From Bacillota bacterium (GTDB lineage: Bacteria > Bacillota_I > Bacilli_A > Erysipelotrichales > Erysipelotrichaceae): a stretch of DNA of 64,000 nucleotides. The stretch spans positions 62,001-126,000 of the forward strand of contig JAEWFD010000027.1 of the NCBI GenBank assembly GCA_023388995.1, written 5' to 3'. The notes beneath the pieces were generated by a model that was given only the letters and a program-made list of their open reading frames with translations, had not been told where the DNA came from and did not search any database. Position numbers and translations under genes: made by a program. Numbering within the stretch: the first letter of the stretch is position 1; each line of letters opens with the position of its first letter. This document shows positions 33,809 through 42,806 of the stretch, one piece after another.

Positions 33809-35593
33809 TCAAACGTTTTCGTCATTGTCTACGTGCAAAGCACGATATACGTTGCCTGCGGCACGTTGTCCGACAACTTCTGCCAACTGATCGACCGTTG
33901 CTTCGCGCATCTGTTTGACACTTTTAAACTGGCGCATCAATTTTTTCTTCCGTTGTTCACCGATGCCTTCTATTTGATCCAGAACGGAGTCCTTCATCGA
34001 CTTGGAACGTTGGTTCTGATGAAAAGTGATCGCAAAGCGATGCACTTCATCTTGCAGCCGTGTCAAAAAATAGAAAAGCTCACTAGTTCGATCAATATCT
34101 AGTACAATACCTTGCTGATTGAGAATGTTTGCAGTTTTATGCTTGTCATCCTTCGCTAGTCCGCAAATCGGGATCGTCAAACCCAGGCTGTCAAGAATCT
34201 CCTGACATACATGAATTTGCTGGATTCCGCCATCCATGACTATCAAGTCTGGCATCTCTTTTCCTTCTTTGAGAAGACGGAAGTAACGACGATATAATAC
34301 TTCCCGCATCATTCCGATATCATCCACGCTATCTCCCTTAATCTTGAATGTGCGATAGGCAGCTTTTTTGAATTCACCTTGCTCCACAACGATCATCCCC
34401 GATACGCGGTTGGTTCCGGAAAGATGGGAGTTATCAAACATCTCCAGACGCATCAAGGATGGCAGCTGCAGAAGAGCAGACAATTGTTTCATCGCCAGCA
34501 CATTGCGATTTAGTTTCTGATAGGCAACCTCGAATTGCTGCTGAAGCTGCTTGGTGGCATTATGCCGGGCAAGTTCCATCAGCTTATTCTTCTCGCCCCG
34601 CTGCGGCTGGACTAACTTCACATCAAAGACACCCTCCAAAGCGCTGCAATCCACTTCTTCCGGAAGCAATAAATCCTGCGGCAAAGGATTGTGTTCATAA
34701 TACTGCATCAAAAATGACAGAAACGCTTCCTGTTCATCGTCATGGAGTTCAAATACGTTCATAGCCCGCTCCAGAAGCTTGCCGCTGCGCACCAAAAGAC
34801 CTTGAATGCTGATATATCCATGATCCACAACATATGCGAAGATATCCATATCTCGCTTATAGCTGGTTTCCATGCGCTGGCGGTCATTGATATGTTCAAT
34901 ATTGGCCATTAAGTCCCGCAGTTCTTTAGCCCGTTCATATTCCATTTGCTCCGCTGCCTGCTGCATCTGCTCCCGCAGCTGATCCATCACTTCTTTTGTA
35001 TCGCCCTTCAAGAACCGCTCAATCTTAGCGGTAATTTCCTGATAGGTTTCCTGGCTGACAGGAAGGATGCACGGTGCCAGACATTGCTTCATATGGTAAT
35101 ACAAGCAAGGCTGCTTAGGCAGATGCACACACTTCCGCAGCGGATAAATGCGATTGAGGAGCTTCATCACACTGTAGGCAGCTGTTGAATCACTGAAAGG
35201 ACCAAAATGCTTGGCTTTTTTATCTTTGACATCCCGTACCACCCGCAAGCGCGGATGTTCTTCCGCTGTCAATCGCAAATACGGATAGGTTTTATCGTCC
35301 ATCATGAGAATATTAAAACGAGGACGATGTTTCTTGATCAGATTATTTTCTAAAATCAAAGCTTCTTTTTCGCTGCTGGTAATGATGTATTCAAAATCAA
35401 CAATAGCAGATACCAGTTTCGTTGTTTTATAGTTATGTACTTTACTTGAAAAATAGGAATTCACGCGGCTCTTTAATCTCTTTGCCTTGCCGACATAGAT
35501 AATTGTGCCTTCCTCATCCTTCATCAAATAGCAGCCCGGCTCACTTGGCAGAGTCAGCAGCTTATGTTTCAATGCTTCTGAGTGACTCATCAT
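33809..35593 (-). CDS. uvrC: Excinuclease ABC subunit C
   Basis: A 594-residue UvrC that makes both incisions in nucleotide excision repair. GIY-YIG domain at the N-terminus (PGCYLMKDEEGTIIYVGKA), a UVR motif around residue 200 (MEYERAKELRDLM), the RNase H-like endonuclease domain (RLEMFDNSHLSGT, VMDGG) and C-terminal helix-hairpin-helix (DQIEGIGEQRKKKLMRQF). Its ATG overlaps the mutS2 stop by 4 nt, so mutS2 and uvrC are coupled. Confidence 0.97.
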   Translation of the reverse strand: MMSHSEALKHKLLTLPSEPGCYLMKDEEGTIIYVGKAKRLKSRVNSYFSSKVHNYKTTKLVSAIVDFEYIITSSEKEALILENNLIKKHRPRFNILMMDDKTYPYLRLTAEEHPRLRVVRDVKDKKAKHFGPFSDSTAAYSVMKLLNRIYPLRKCVHLPKQPCLYYHMKQCLAPCILPVSQETYQEITAKIERFLKGDTKEVMDQLREQMQQAAEQMEYERAKELRDLMANIEHINDRQRMETSYKRDMDIFAYVVDHGYISIQGLLVRSGKLLERAMNVFELHDDEQEAFLSFLMQYYEHNPLPQDLLLPEEVDCSALEGVFDVKLVQPQRGEKNKLMELARHNATKQLQQQFEVAYQKLNRNVLAMKQLSALLQLPSLMRLEMFDNSHLSGTNRVSGMIVVEQGEFKKAAYRTFKIKGDSVDDIGMMREVLYRRYFRLLKEGKEMPDLIVMDGGIQQIHVCQEILDSLGLTIPICGLAKDDKHKTANILNQQGIVLDIDRTSELFYFLTRLQDEVHRFAITFHQNQRSKSMKDSVLDQIEGIGEQRKKKLMRQFKSVKQMREATVDQLAEVVGQRAAGNVYRALHVDNDENV

Positions 35594-37908
35594 TTTGAGG
35601 AACGGAAATAGACAACCGTTGCCCCGACACCACCTTCACCTTGCTGACCTAAGCGGAATGAATCGACATAACTCAGTTTTTTCAGTTTGCTATGCACAGC
35701 GGTACGCAGTGCTCCGGTACCGACACCATGAATGACACGAACATTCGGCACATTGGCAAGCAGCATGGCATCCAAGTATTTATCCATTTCAGCAAGTGCC
35801 TCATCAACCCGCATGCCAATGAGATTGCATTCCATTGTAAAAGAGGATGGTTTCGCAAATTTGGTGCTTTCCTTGACCCGCGGCGCTTCCGGTTTCTGAT
35901 TGGTTTTTTTCAATTGCTTACGTGCAACTTTAATGCGTGTTCCATGGCAAAGCACAATTGCTTCTTTTTTATCTAAGGAAACTACTTCTCCTATTTTATG
36001 CAGCCCGACCAGCTCCACCATATCACCAACTGCAATTTCTTTGTGATGAAATGACTCCTGCGATGCTGACTCTTGTACTTGAAGCAGATTTTTCAGCTTT
36101 GTTTTTGCTTCAACTTGCTCATGCAGTTTCGGCATCTGCTGTGTCCGCAATTCCTCCAAGATGATCTCTGCTTCCAGCTGCTTTTCTTCTACATATTCAT
36201 TTGCTTTCTTAACCGCTTCTTCCATCATCTGCTCTTTGGTGCTTTCCCATTTCTCCAGAGTCATAGCCAGGGCACGATTTTTGATGCGCTCGTCCTCCAG
36301 TTCCTGCTGGAGCTGCGTTTTAAGAGCTTCATTTTCCTGAATCAAAACTTCCAGCTTGGCTGTCAGCGTCTCTTCTTCACTCATTGCTGTTTGCTTGATA
36401 TGAACGGCATCCCGCACAATACTTTCTCTAAGACCAAAGCGTTTGGCAATTTCCAATGCATTCGATTGTCCAGTCGATCCCTGCAGAAAGCGATACGTTG
36501 GTGCCATCTGTTCCAGATCGAATTCTACTTGGGCCATAACGATATCATCGTGATGGAGCCCATACCGTTTCAAGCGCCCGTAGTGCGTCGTTGCAACGAC
36601 TGTTGCCTTTAGTTTCCGCAAGTGATTTAAGATGGCAATCGCAAGACTTTCCCCTTCCCGAGGATCCGTACCGCTGCCAAATTCATCAATCAAGATCAAT
36701 GAATTTTTAGTTGCATGGTCACAAATTTGCGCCAGTTTCGTCAGATGCGCCGAAAAGGTCGACAGCGACTCTAAAATACTTTGGTCATCCCCGATATCAG
36801 TGTAGATTTGATCATACAAGCCGATTTCTGCTTCTTCGCAAGGCAGCGGAATAGCCAGATAGGTCATCAAGGTAAACAAGCCGATTACTTTCAAATTGAC
36901 AGTCTTTCCGCCGGTATTCGGCCCCGTGATCAGCAAGACACGCTTTCCTTTGGCAATTTCAATGGTATTCGCAACCACTTTTGACTGATCAATCAAAGGA
37001 TGCCGAGCTTGCTTGATGTAAAAACGTTCATTGCTTTTGGTGAAAACCGGCATGCAAGCATTCTGCTTCTTGCCCCAGCTTGCTTTGGCACTCATAGCGT
37101 CCAGCAACGCAAGCGTTTCTACATTCGCCTGATAGGCTTCGCCAACCGCTTTAACTTGCTGCGAAAGCGCAAATAAAATACGTTCTATTTCTTCTGCTTC
37201 TTCGCTCTTTAACGTTTGCAGTTCATTATTTAATCCAATTAATGCTTCCGGCTCAATATAAGCCGTCTGACCGCTCTGCGATTCGCCATGCAAAATGCCG
37301 CGAATGCTGTTCTTTTCCGAAATTTTCACAAATACAACCCGGCGTTCATTGCGCACAGCAGTCACGGTATCCATTAATTTGGCGGCATTCGCATTGATAA
37401 ATTGCTCCATTTTCGCATGAATGGCTGACTCACAATTGCGCATATTCCGGCGAATATTGCGCAGCGCTTGTGATGCATGATCGCTCACTTCATAGCTGGA
37501 TGTAAAACATGGACGAATGGCCTGTGCTATTTCCGGATGCGGCAGCATGGAATCGGTAATTTCCTTAAGAACAGGAAACGGCTGATCCAGCTCTTTCATA
37601 AATTTCAAAATAGCGGTGCAGGCATCGCTATGATTGGCAATTGTTATTAATTCATAAGGTGTCAAAATGGCATCCATCATCGCTTTGCGCAGAGCATGCC
37701 GGATATCACTCACACCGCCAAATGGTAGCGTGCCATACCGAATTACCAGTTCCAGCATTTCTTTCATCCGTTTATTGTCACGGTCGATTTGCAAGAACGA
37801 GAAAGACACTTGCTGGTTTTCCAGGTATTCTTTTCCCAGTGAGCAAGCAGTCCATTTATTGATTTGTTCCAGCAATACTTCAAATTCAAAAACTTGGAAT
37901 ACTTCCAT
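35590..37908 (-). CDS. mutS2: MutS2 (Smr-domain MutS homologue)
   Basis: A 772-residue MutS2. It lacks the mismatch-binding domain of MutS1; core and clamp region, then ATPase with Walker A GPNTGGKT, LIDEFGSGTDP (Walker B/signature) and TTHYGRLK. A coiled coil, a KOW-like patch (VGDMVELVGLHKIGEV) and a C-terminal Smr domain (VIHGVGTGALR) follow. The LDxRG motif that precedes Smr domains reads NLIGMR here, a notable deviation. MutS2 suppresses recombination or rescues collided ribosomes in Bacillus. ATG chosen from GGAG spacing. Confidence 0.95.
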   Translation of the reverse strand: MEVFQVFEFEVLLEQINKWTACSLGKEYLENQQVSFSFLQIDRDNKRMKEMLELVIRYGTLPFGGVSDIRHALRKAMMDAILTPYELITIANHSDACTAILKFMKELDQPFPVLKEITDSMLPHPEIAQAIRPCFTSSYEVSDHASQALRNIRRNMRNCESAIHAKMEQFINANAAKLMDTVTAVRNERRVVFVKISEKNSIRGILHGESQSGQTAYIEPEALIGLNNELQTLKSEEAEEIERILFALSQQVKAVGEAYQANVETLALLDAMSAKASWGKKQNACMPVFTKSNERFYIKQARHPLIDQSKVVANTIEIAKGKRVLLITGPNTGGKTVNLKVIGLFTLMTYLAIPLPCEEAEIGLYDQIYTDIGDDQSILESLSTFSAHLTKLAQICDHATKNSLILIDEFGSGTDPREGESLAIAILNHLRKLKATVVATTHYGRLKRYGLHHDDIVMAQVEFDLEQMAPTYRFLQGSTGQSNALEIAKRFGLRESIVRDAVHIKQTAMSEEETLTAKLEVLIQENEALKTQLQQELEDERIKNRALAMTLEKWESTKEQMMEEAVKKANEYVEEKQLEAEIILEELRTQQMPKLHEQVEAKTKLKNLLQVQESASQESFHHKEIAVGDMVELVGLHKIGEVVSLDKKEAIVLCHGTRIKVARKQLKKTNQKPEAPRVKESTKFAKPSSFTMECNLIGMRVDEALAEMDKYLDAMLLANVPNVRVIHGVGTGALRTAVHSKLKKLSYVDSFRLGQQGEGGVGATVVYFRSSK

Positions 37909-37910
37909 GA

Positions 37911-38591
37911 TCATTCTCCTTTATTCACATGGATTTGATTGATAATATCCTGCAGTTCCTGTTCACTGAATTGTTTTTGCAGCCAGGAAAGCAGCTGATT
38001 CATATCTTGCTCCGAGATCGCTTTGCCATTCATCAAGTCTTGAAAGGCACGGTTGATATCCGATGGCTTCTCAATGAATTGGTAGATTAGAACAGAGTGT
38101 TCCTCCAGTGTCTTCAGCATTGTCTGCTGAATTACTTCGCTGCCATTGGCAATAAGCGGCGTTTGCAGTAAAAAGATGGCAATCAGGCAGATTGCATATG
38201 CTTTGGCAATGCCAAATACTGCTCCAAGCAGTGCATTGACTTGTTTCAATACAGGAATCTCCGAAGCAATTTGGACAATGCTGCGCAACACCGCAAAAAT
38301 GACCATCAGCACAACAAATACAATAACAAACCAAAGCAGATCATTGATACGCTTACCAATCAAATCATTTAATAGTTCGTGTCCAACATCGATCTTCGCA
38401 TAAGATGCCAGATGAATCGATGCTGATAAAACAGGCGCAATCATATACGCCAAAATAAATGTTACGATAAAGCTGAAAAATTCAACTGCCATCAATAAAA
38501 ATCCTTTGTATAATCCAATTCCCAAAAAGAGTATAAAGATGGCAATCACTGCAATATTAACAAAAGGAATCCATGTATTTGGAAACAACAA
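37911..38591 (-). CDS. CvpA family membrane protein
   Basis: A 226-residue protein with four hydrophobic helices in its N-terminal 170 residues (WIPFVNIAVIAIFILFLGIGLYKG is typical) and a charged helical tail, matching the CvpA/colicin V production family of unknown biochemical role. The likely start is TTG at 38589-38591, with AAGGAGG 9 nt upstream; the longer frame runs into the rnhC promoter. Order rnhC-cvpA-mutS2 matches B. subtilis, with zapA and polX missing. Confidence 0.85.
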   Translation of the reverse strand: MLFPNTWIPFVNIAVIAIFILFLGIGLYKGFLLMAVEFFSFIVTFILAYMIAPVLSASIHLASYAKIDVGHELLNDLIGKRINDLLWFVIVFVVLMVIFAVLRSIVQIASEIPVLKQVNALLGAVFGIAKAYAICLIAIFLLQTPLIANGSEVIQQTMLKTLEEHSVLIYQFIEKPSDINRAFQDLMNGKAISEQDMNQLLSWLQKQFSEQELQDIINQIHVNKGE

Positions 38592-38641
38592 GCTACGCAC
38601 CCTCCTTTTTATGTTATAATAGGTTATCCTAAGGTGACAAT
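38592..38641. promoter_or_regulatory. Compact divergent promoter region, cvpA / rnhC
   Basis: Only 50 nt separate the two start codons. TATAAT at 38615-38620 (plus strand) and TATTATAA on the minus strand share the same AT block. The two promoters must overlap or rnhC transcription must begin inside cvpA. Confidence 0.5.
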
Positions 38642-39541
38642 ATGAAACAACAAACAGAAACGATCGTCTTGCAAGCAACCAATGAGATGACACAAAAGAT
38701 GATGGATTTTTATCACGATCAAAGCATAGCAGTAAAAGATCCTTATGTTCGTTTTCAGGCAAAAGCAGAACAATGCACCATCCGCATCTATACAACCAAT
38801 AAAGTTGTCTTTCAAGGAATCGATGCCAAACAAGAAGCGATGATCTGGGATCATCAACTCATACAATCGAAACAACCTGAACAAGTACCAGAACAAAAGC
38901 ACTTTGTTACGCACTGCGGCAGCGATGAAGTTGGCACAGGTGATTACTTCGGTCCCGTCTGTGTCTGTGCCTGCTATATCAGTGAAACAGAACAGCAGCA
39001 ACTTGCGATCTATCCCATCACGGATTCCAAGCAAATGACCGATGAGCTGATCTGGCAAATAGGTCCTATTCTGCAAGAAATCGTTCCGCACAGCTTGCTG
39101 GTGGTAGACAACCCTACTTATAACCGGATTCACCAAACATATAACATGAACGAAATCAAAGCACTTCTTCACAATCAAGCGTATGTCCATTTGCGAAACA
39201 AGATACACAAACTTCCGTCATTGTGTGTTGTGGATCAATTTACGCCAATGAATTCTTACTACCGCTATCTGCAAAAGGAACCGCAAATCATAACCGGATT
39301 GCACTTTGAAACGAAAGCGGAAAGCAAGTATCTGGCAGTGGCATGTGCCTCCGTCATTGCCCGCTATGCATTCCTCAAGGCAATGAAGCAGCTTGAAGAA
39401 CAGTTTCAAGTTTCTCTTCCCAAAGGCGCGTCTGCCAAAGTCGATCAGGCAGCACAAGGACTGGTCCGTGCGCATGGCTGGCAAATCCTGTCCAAAGTTG
39501 CGAAACTACATTTTGCGAATACACAGAAACTGCAGCCTTAA
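38642..39541 (+). CDS. rnhC: Ribonuclease HIII
   Basis: A 299-residue RNase HIII. An N-terminal TBP-like substrate-binding domain (residues 1-85) is followed by the catalytic domain with GSDEVGTGDYFGP (catalytic Asp-Glu), TDSKQMT and a DQF...ADS-type late Asp region (VVDQFTP; ESKYLAVACASVIAR). It removes RNA from RNA-DNA hybrids. AAGGTGA precedes the ATG. Its stop overlaps the end of convergent comEB by 4 nt. Confidence 0.95.
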   Translation: MKQQTETIVLQATNEMTQKMMDFYHDQSIAVKDPYVRFQAKAEQCTIRIYTTNKVVFQGIDAKQEAMIWDHQLIQSKQPEQVPEQKHFVTHCGSDEVGTGDYFGPVCVCACYISETEQQQLAIYPITDSKQMTDELIWQIGPILQEIVPHSLLVVDNPTYNRIHQTYNMNEIKALLHNQAYVHLRNKIHKLPSLCVVDQFTPMNSYYRYLQKEPQIITGLHFETKAESKYLAVACASVIARYAFLKAMKQLEEQFQVSLPKGASAKVDQAAQGLVRAHGWQILSKVAKLHFANTQKLQP

Positions 39542-39554
39542 GCGGCTGCTTTTT
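39532..39554 (+). terminator. rnhC terminator embedded in coding sequence
   Basis: GCAGCC-TTAAGC-GGCTGC followed by five T. It spans the rnhC stop and the last codons of convergent comEB, which read as a C-terminal Ala run. Confidence 0.8.
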
Positions 39555-40020
39555 CAATTTCCAAATGAATGCGGTAAGCTAGCTTGCGCAGCTCAACACC
39601 TGCTGCTGCCAGCATTTTTTTGCTTGCTACATCGCTTGGTGTTCCATTGTATTTATCATCTTCATACACAATCGTCCGAATCCCGCTTTGAATAATCGCC
39701 TTCGCGCATTCATGGCAAGGAAACAAAGAAACATACAACGTGCAATTGCGCAAATCTTTTGTGCTGTTTAAAATAGCATTCAACTCTGCATGCACGACAA
39801 ACGGATACTTTGTATCCACAAAGTCTCCTTCGCGCTCCCAGGGAAAAATGTCATCATCACATCCACGCGGGAAACCATTATAGCCAATCCCTACAATTCG
39901 CTGCTCTGCATTGACAATTACTGCACCTACTTGCGTATTCGGATCTTTGGATCTTTTCCCTGACAGATGTGCTAATCCCATGAAATACTCATCCCAGCTG
40001 ATCACATTTTTATTTTTCAT
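39538..40020 (-). CDS. comEB: Deoxycytidylate (dCMP) deaminase, ComEB type
   Basis: A 160-residue zinc deaminase converting dCMP to dUMP for dTTP synthesis. SWDEYFMGLAHLSGKRS, GYNGFPRGCDD, the metal site HAELNAI and PCHECAKAI are all visible. Elsewhere in the Bacillota it sits in the comE competence locus; here it is next to a rhomboid gene, which it overlaps by 11 nt. Confidence 0.94.
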   Translation of the reverse strand: MKNKNVISWDEYFMGLAHLSGKRSKDPNTQVGAVIVNAEQRIVGIGYNGFPRGCDDDIFPWEREGDFVDTKYPFVVHAELNAILNSTKDLRNCTLYVSLFPCHECAKAIIQSGIRTIVYEDDKYNGTPSDVASKKMLAAAGVELRKLAYRIHLEIEKAAA

Positions 40021-41266
40021 AATAGTTCCCTTCTATATAGAATTGATTCACTTTTTGAAATAGCTGCAAAGCATACTCATGCAGCCCAAGTTTATCATAG
40101 ATTACCATTACATTAACGTCGGTTTCCATATATATATACAACAGCTGAATTGGTTTTTGCAGCTGATATCCCAAAAAGCCGGCAAGTAGCAAGGATGCCA
40201 ATGCTGTATGAAGTTTTACTTTGAACCAATCTTTTCCGGGAACAAGCAGAATACCCAAGATCACCCCACCGAGAAAGCCTCCCAGATGGCCTGATACACT
40301 CACCTCCGGCAAGAAGTTAATAATCAAGTTAATAATAATGACATTTCCTAACTGACGCATAACTTGCGGATTTTGAATCGCTTTCGTTTTAACCAAAAGG
40401 ACGATCAAAGCCCCAAATGCACCATAAACACCACCGCTGATACCCATCAACAGAATTGTATTAGGCATCATGTGGGCAATAGCCGTTGCAAGAATCATGG
40501 AACCACTCAAAATGCTTAGATAGCGCCACGGACCATAATACCGTTCCACCATAATGCCAATATTAAGCAATGAAATTACATTCAATAACAAATGAAAGAA
40601 ATCCAAGTGCACCAATCCGGCAGTAAAGAAACGCCAGTACTCCTGATTCGCCGCCAGCAATACTCGATAGTAGCTTCCTAATGCTATGCCGATAGGAATC
40701 AGCTGTTCCTCACCAAACTGCAGTTTTAAAATCATGGATGCCATCCAAATCAGCACACAGGCAGCCGCAAAGGTAACAGAAACTTTTGGAAGCTCCTCCC
40801 AGGAAATCGGAAACCAGCGTCGGCGTACCCGCGCCTTCAAAATACGATCAATTTCTGCTTTGTAACGAATGTATGCTTCATCCGCATTTTCATGGCGCAC
40901 AAACACTTGATTGATGTCTTTGAAATAAGACTCCAGCAGCCCGACCCGATACAAAGCATCAATACCGATCGTCTTGATGTTCTGCACTTCTTCCAAGTCA
41001 TATGAAAAGTCATCAAAGTGAATATTCAATGCTGTTCCTGTTTTCCCCATGGAAGCTTCAATTGCCCGTTTCACTTGTTGAATCTTCGGCAGTTCTTCTT
41101 CCAAAAAAGCACCGCTGACAATCCGGATCATAGGGAAATTCTTATGTTTGCGATGAAACAGCCATTTTTCTTCCTGCATTCCTTGCACATGTACAACCTG
41201 ATACCCTTGTTTTGTAATAAAATAGTGGTTCAGCTGCATCATCCGCAATTCTAATTCTTGAATCAC
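40010..41266 (-). CDS. Rhomboid family intramembrane serine protease
   Basis: 418 residues. An N-terminal cytosolic domain (about 1-170) is followed by six or seven membrane helices. Active-site motifs are HLDFFHLLLNV (Asn/His of helix 2), MGISGGVYGAFG (GxSG nucleophile Ser) and SVSGHLGGFLGG (catalytic His). Layout resembles B. subtilis YqgP/GluP. The start is GTG at 41264-41266, overlapping the ylyB stop as GTGA with AAGGAGG upstream; the longer frame begins inside the SD. Confidence 0.93.
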   Translation of the reverse strand: MIQELELRMMQLNHYFITKQGYQVVHVQGMQEEKWLFHRKHKNFPMIRIVSGAFLEEELPKIQQVKRAIEASMGKTGTALNIHFDDFSYDLEEVQNIKTIGIDALYRVGLLESYFKDINQVFVRHENADEAYIRYKAEIDRILKARVRRRWFPISWEELPKVSVTFAAACVLIWMASMILKLQFGEEQLIPIGIALGSYYRVLLAANQEYWRFFTAGLVHLDFFHLLLNVISLLNIGIMVERYYGPWRYLSILSGSMILATAIAHMMPNTILLMGISGGVYGAFGALIVLLVKTKAIQNPQVMRQLGNVIIINLIINFLPEVSVSGHLGGFLGGVILGILLVPGKDWFKVKLHTALASLLLAGFLGYQLQKPIQLLYIYMETDVNVMVIYDKLGLHEYALQLFQKVNQFYIEGNYYEK

Positions 41267-42183
41267 CGTTTCATTCCCTCCTTCCACAATGCAATGTAGT
41301 CTTTCATATAGCCAGGCATTTCCCGATAGAAAGTCATCTCTTGCTTGGTTGTCGGATGGATTAAGGAAAGTTCAAAGGCATGAAGCAATTGACCTTGACA
41401 ATCCGGTGTTGAACGGAATGAATACTTCGGATCACCCACAATCGGATTGCCTATGTATTGCATATGAACTCTGATTTGATGTGTTCTTCCTGTTTCCAGC
41501 ACACACTCAATCAAAGTAGAGTCTGCATAGCGTTCCAATACTTTAAAATGAGTTACCGCAGAGCGGGCATTATTTTTAGTAACTGTCATTTTCTGACGGT
41601 CCTTTTCATCTCTGCCGATCGGTGCATCAATCGTTCCATAGTCATGTTCCATGACACCATGAACCAATGCATAATACTTGCGGCTTACCGTTTTCTCTTT
41701 TAGCTGCTCACTCAAAGACACATGAGCCTGATCATTCTTAGCCACAACAAGCAATCCGCTTGTATCTTTATCAATGCGATGAACAATTCCTGGGCGTAAC
41801 ACGCCATTAATTCCGCTTAAATCGGCACAGTGATACAATAACGCATTCACCAGTGTCCCCGTCTCATTGCCGACAGCTGGATGCACCACCATTCCTCTTG
41901 GCTTGGAAATCACAATTATATCATGATCTTCATAAACAACATCCAGTTCAATATCTTCCGGCTTGGCATCTAATTCCTGCACTTCGGGCAATTCGCAAAC
42001 GATCACGTCATTCTCGCGGACACGATAATTCGCTTTTGAAGTCTCCTCATTGACAGTAACATAACCTTCTTCAATTAACTGTTGAATCCGGCTGCGCGAA
42101 ACATCTGCAAGATGCTCTGCTGCTAATTTATCCAAACGGGTTTTCGCCTGTTCTGCTTGTACTTGAATTATAAACTGTTCCAT
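41263..42183 (-). CDS. ylyB: RluD-family rRNA pseudouridine synthase (YlyB)
   Basis: A 306-residue RluA/RluD-type enzyme: N-terminal S4 domain (TRLDKLAAEHL...SRSRIQQLIEEGYV) and a catalytic domain with RIDKDTSGLLVVAKN (catalytic Asp) and GRTHQIRVHMQYIG. It pseudouridylates rRNA, probably 23S. Located 2 nt after lspA as in B. subtilis lspA-ylyB. The ATG at 42181-42183 is the family start; the upstream in-frame extension overlaps lspA. Confidence 0.94.
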   Translation of the reverse strand: MEQFIIQVQAEQAKTRLDKLAAEHLADVSRSRIQQLIEEGYVTVNEETSKANYRVRENDVIVCELPEVQELDAKPEDIELDVVYEDHDIIVISKPRGMVVHPAVGNETGTLVNALLYHCADLSGINGVLRPGIVHRIDKDTSGLLVVAKNDQAHVSLSEQLKEKTVSRKYYALVHGVMEHDYGTIDAPIGRDEKDRQKMTVTKNNARSAVTHFKVLERYADSTLIECVLETGRTHQIRVHMQYIGNPIVGDPKYSFRSTPDCQGQLLHAFELSLIHPTTKQEMTFYREMPGYMKDYIALWKEGMKR

Positions 42184-42185
42184 GA

Positions 42186-42647
42186 TTATCTCATCTTCCT
42201 TTCTTCCAGGAGTGCATCCAATATCATTAAGGCTACACCACAAGACAATGCTATATCCGCTACGTTAAAAATCGCGAAATCATATCCAAAAATAATAAAA
42301 TGGAAAAAATCACGAACATAGTGCAGTACCAAACGATCAATAAAATTTCCAAGTGTTCCTGCAATCAGTAACACAAAAACGGCGCGCATCAATACGTGCT
42401 TGGAACTGACTTTGCGGAAATAGAAAATCATAAAGCCAAGAGCAACGAGCGTAATTAAATAGAAAAACTCCATCTTGCCTTCTAGAATACTGAAAGCTGC
42501 TCCTGTATTTTTAGCATACGTAATATAGAAAAAACGAGGAATCACCGTAATTGATTCATACAACGCCAACTTCCCTGCTACCAGCCATTTTGACCACTGA
42601 TCCAGCAGCACCAAACATCCAATCCATAAATAATCCCATTTCTTCAT
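42186..42647 (-). CDS. lspA: Lipoprotein signal peptidase
   Basis: About 153 residues with four membrane helices and the two catalytic Asp motifs GNFIDRL and FNVADIAL, plus DQWSKW near the N-terminus. It cleaves prolipoprotein signal peptides in the membrane; at least three lipoproteins in this window are its likely substrates. The start is uncertain: MKKWDYLW at 42645-42647 fits family length, but no clear SD precedes it; an upstream ATG at 42681-42683 adds 12 residues. Confidence 0.93.
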   Translation of the reverse strand: MKKWDYLWIGCLVLLDQWSKWLVAGKLALYESITVIPRFFYITYAKNTGAAFSILEGKMEFFYLITLVALGFMIFYFRKVSSKHVLMRAVFVLLIAGTLGNFIDRLVLHYVRDFFHFIIFGYDFAIFNVADIALSCGVALMILDALLEERKMR

Positions 42648-42729
42648 ATGTATCATGCCAAAACTGATTTGGCTTTCCTCCATGTCTATTTTGTGTCTCG
42701 TAATACTATACCATATCTACCACTAAACA

Positions 42730-42758
42730 ATTATACACGATTAGATGATATGAAACAA
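42730..42758 (-). promoter_or_regulatory. Sigma-A promoter of the lspA-ylyB-rhomboid unit
   Basis: Minus strand TTGTTT (42753-42758), 17-bp spacer, TATAAT (42730-42735). Confidence 0.65.
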
Positions 42759-42765
42759 TAAGGAA

Positions 42766-42798
42766 ACAAAAAAGGGAAAGCAGCAACGCTTCCCTTTT
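42766..42798 (-). terminator. Terminator after ileS
   Basis: On the minus strand AAGGGAAGCG and TGCTTTCCCTT pair around a short loop and are followed by a T-run. Confidence 0.78.
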
Positions 42799-42806
42799 CA
42801 CATTCT

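Noticed and set aside
38624..39208. 194-codon minus-strand ORF opposite rnhC
   Set aside because: Shadow of rnhC; no SD, Cys/Phe-rich low-plausibility protein.
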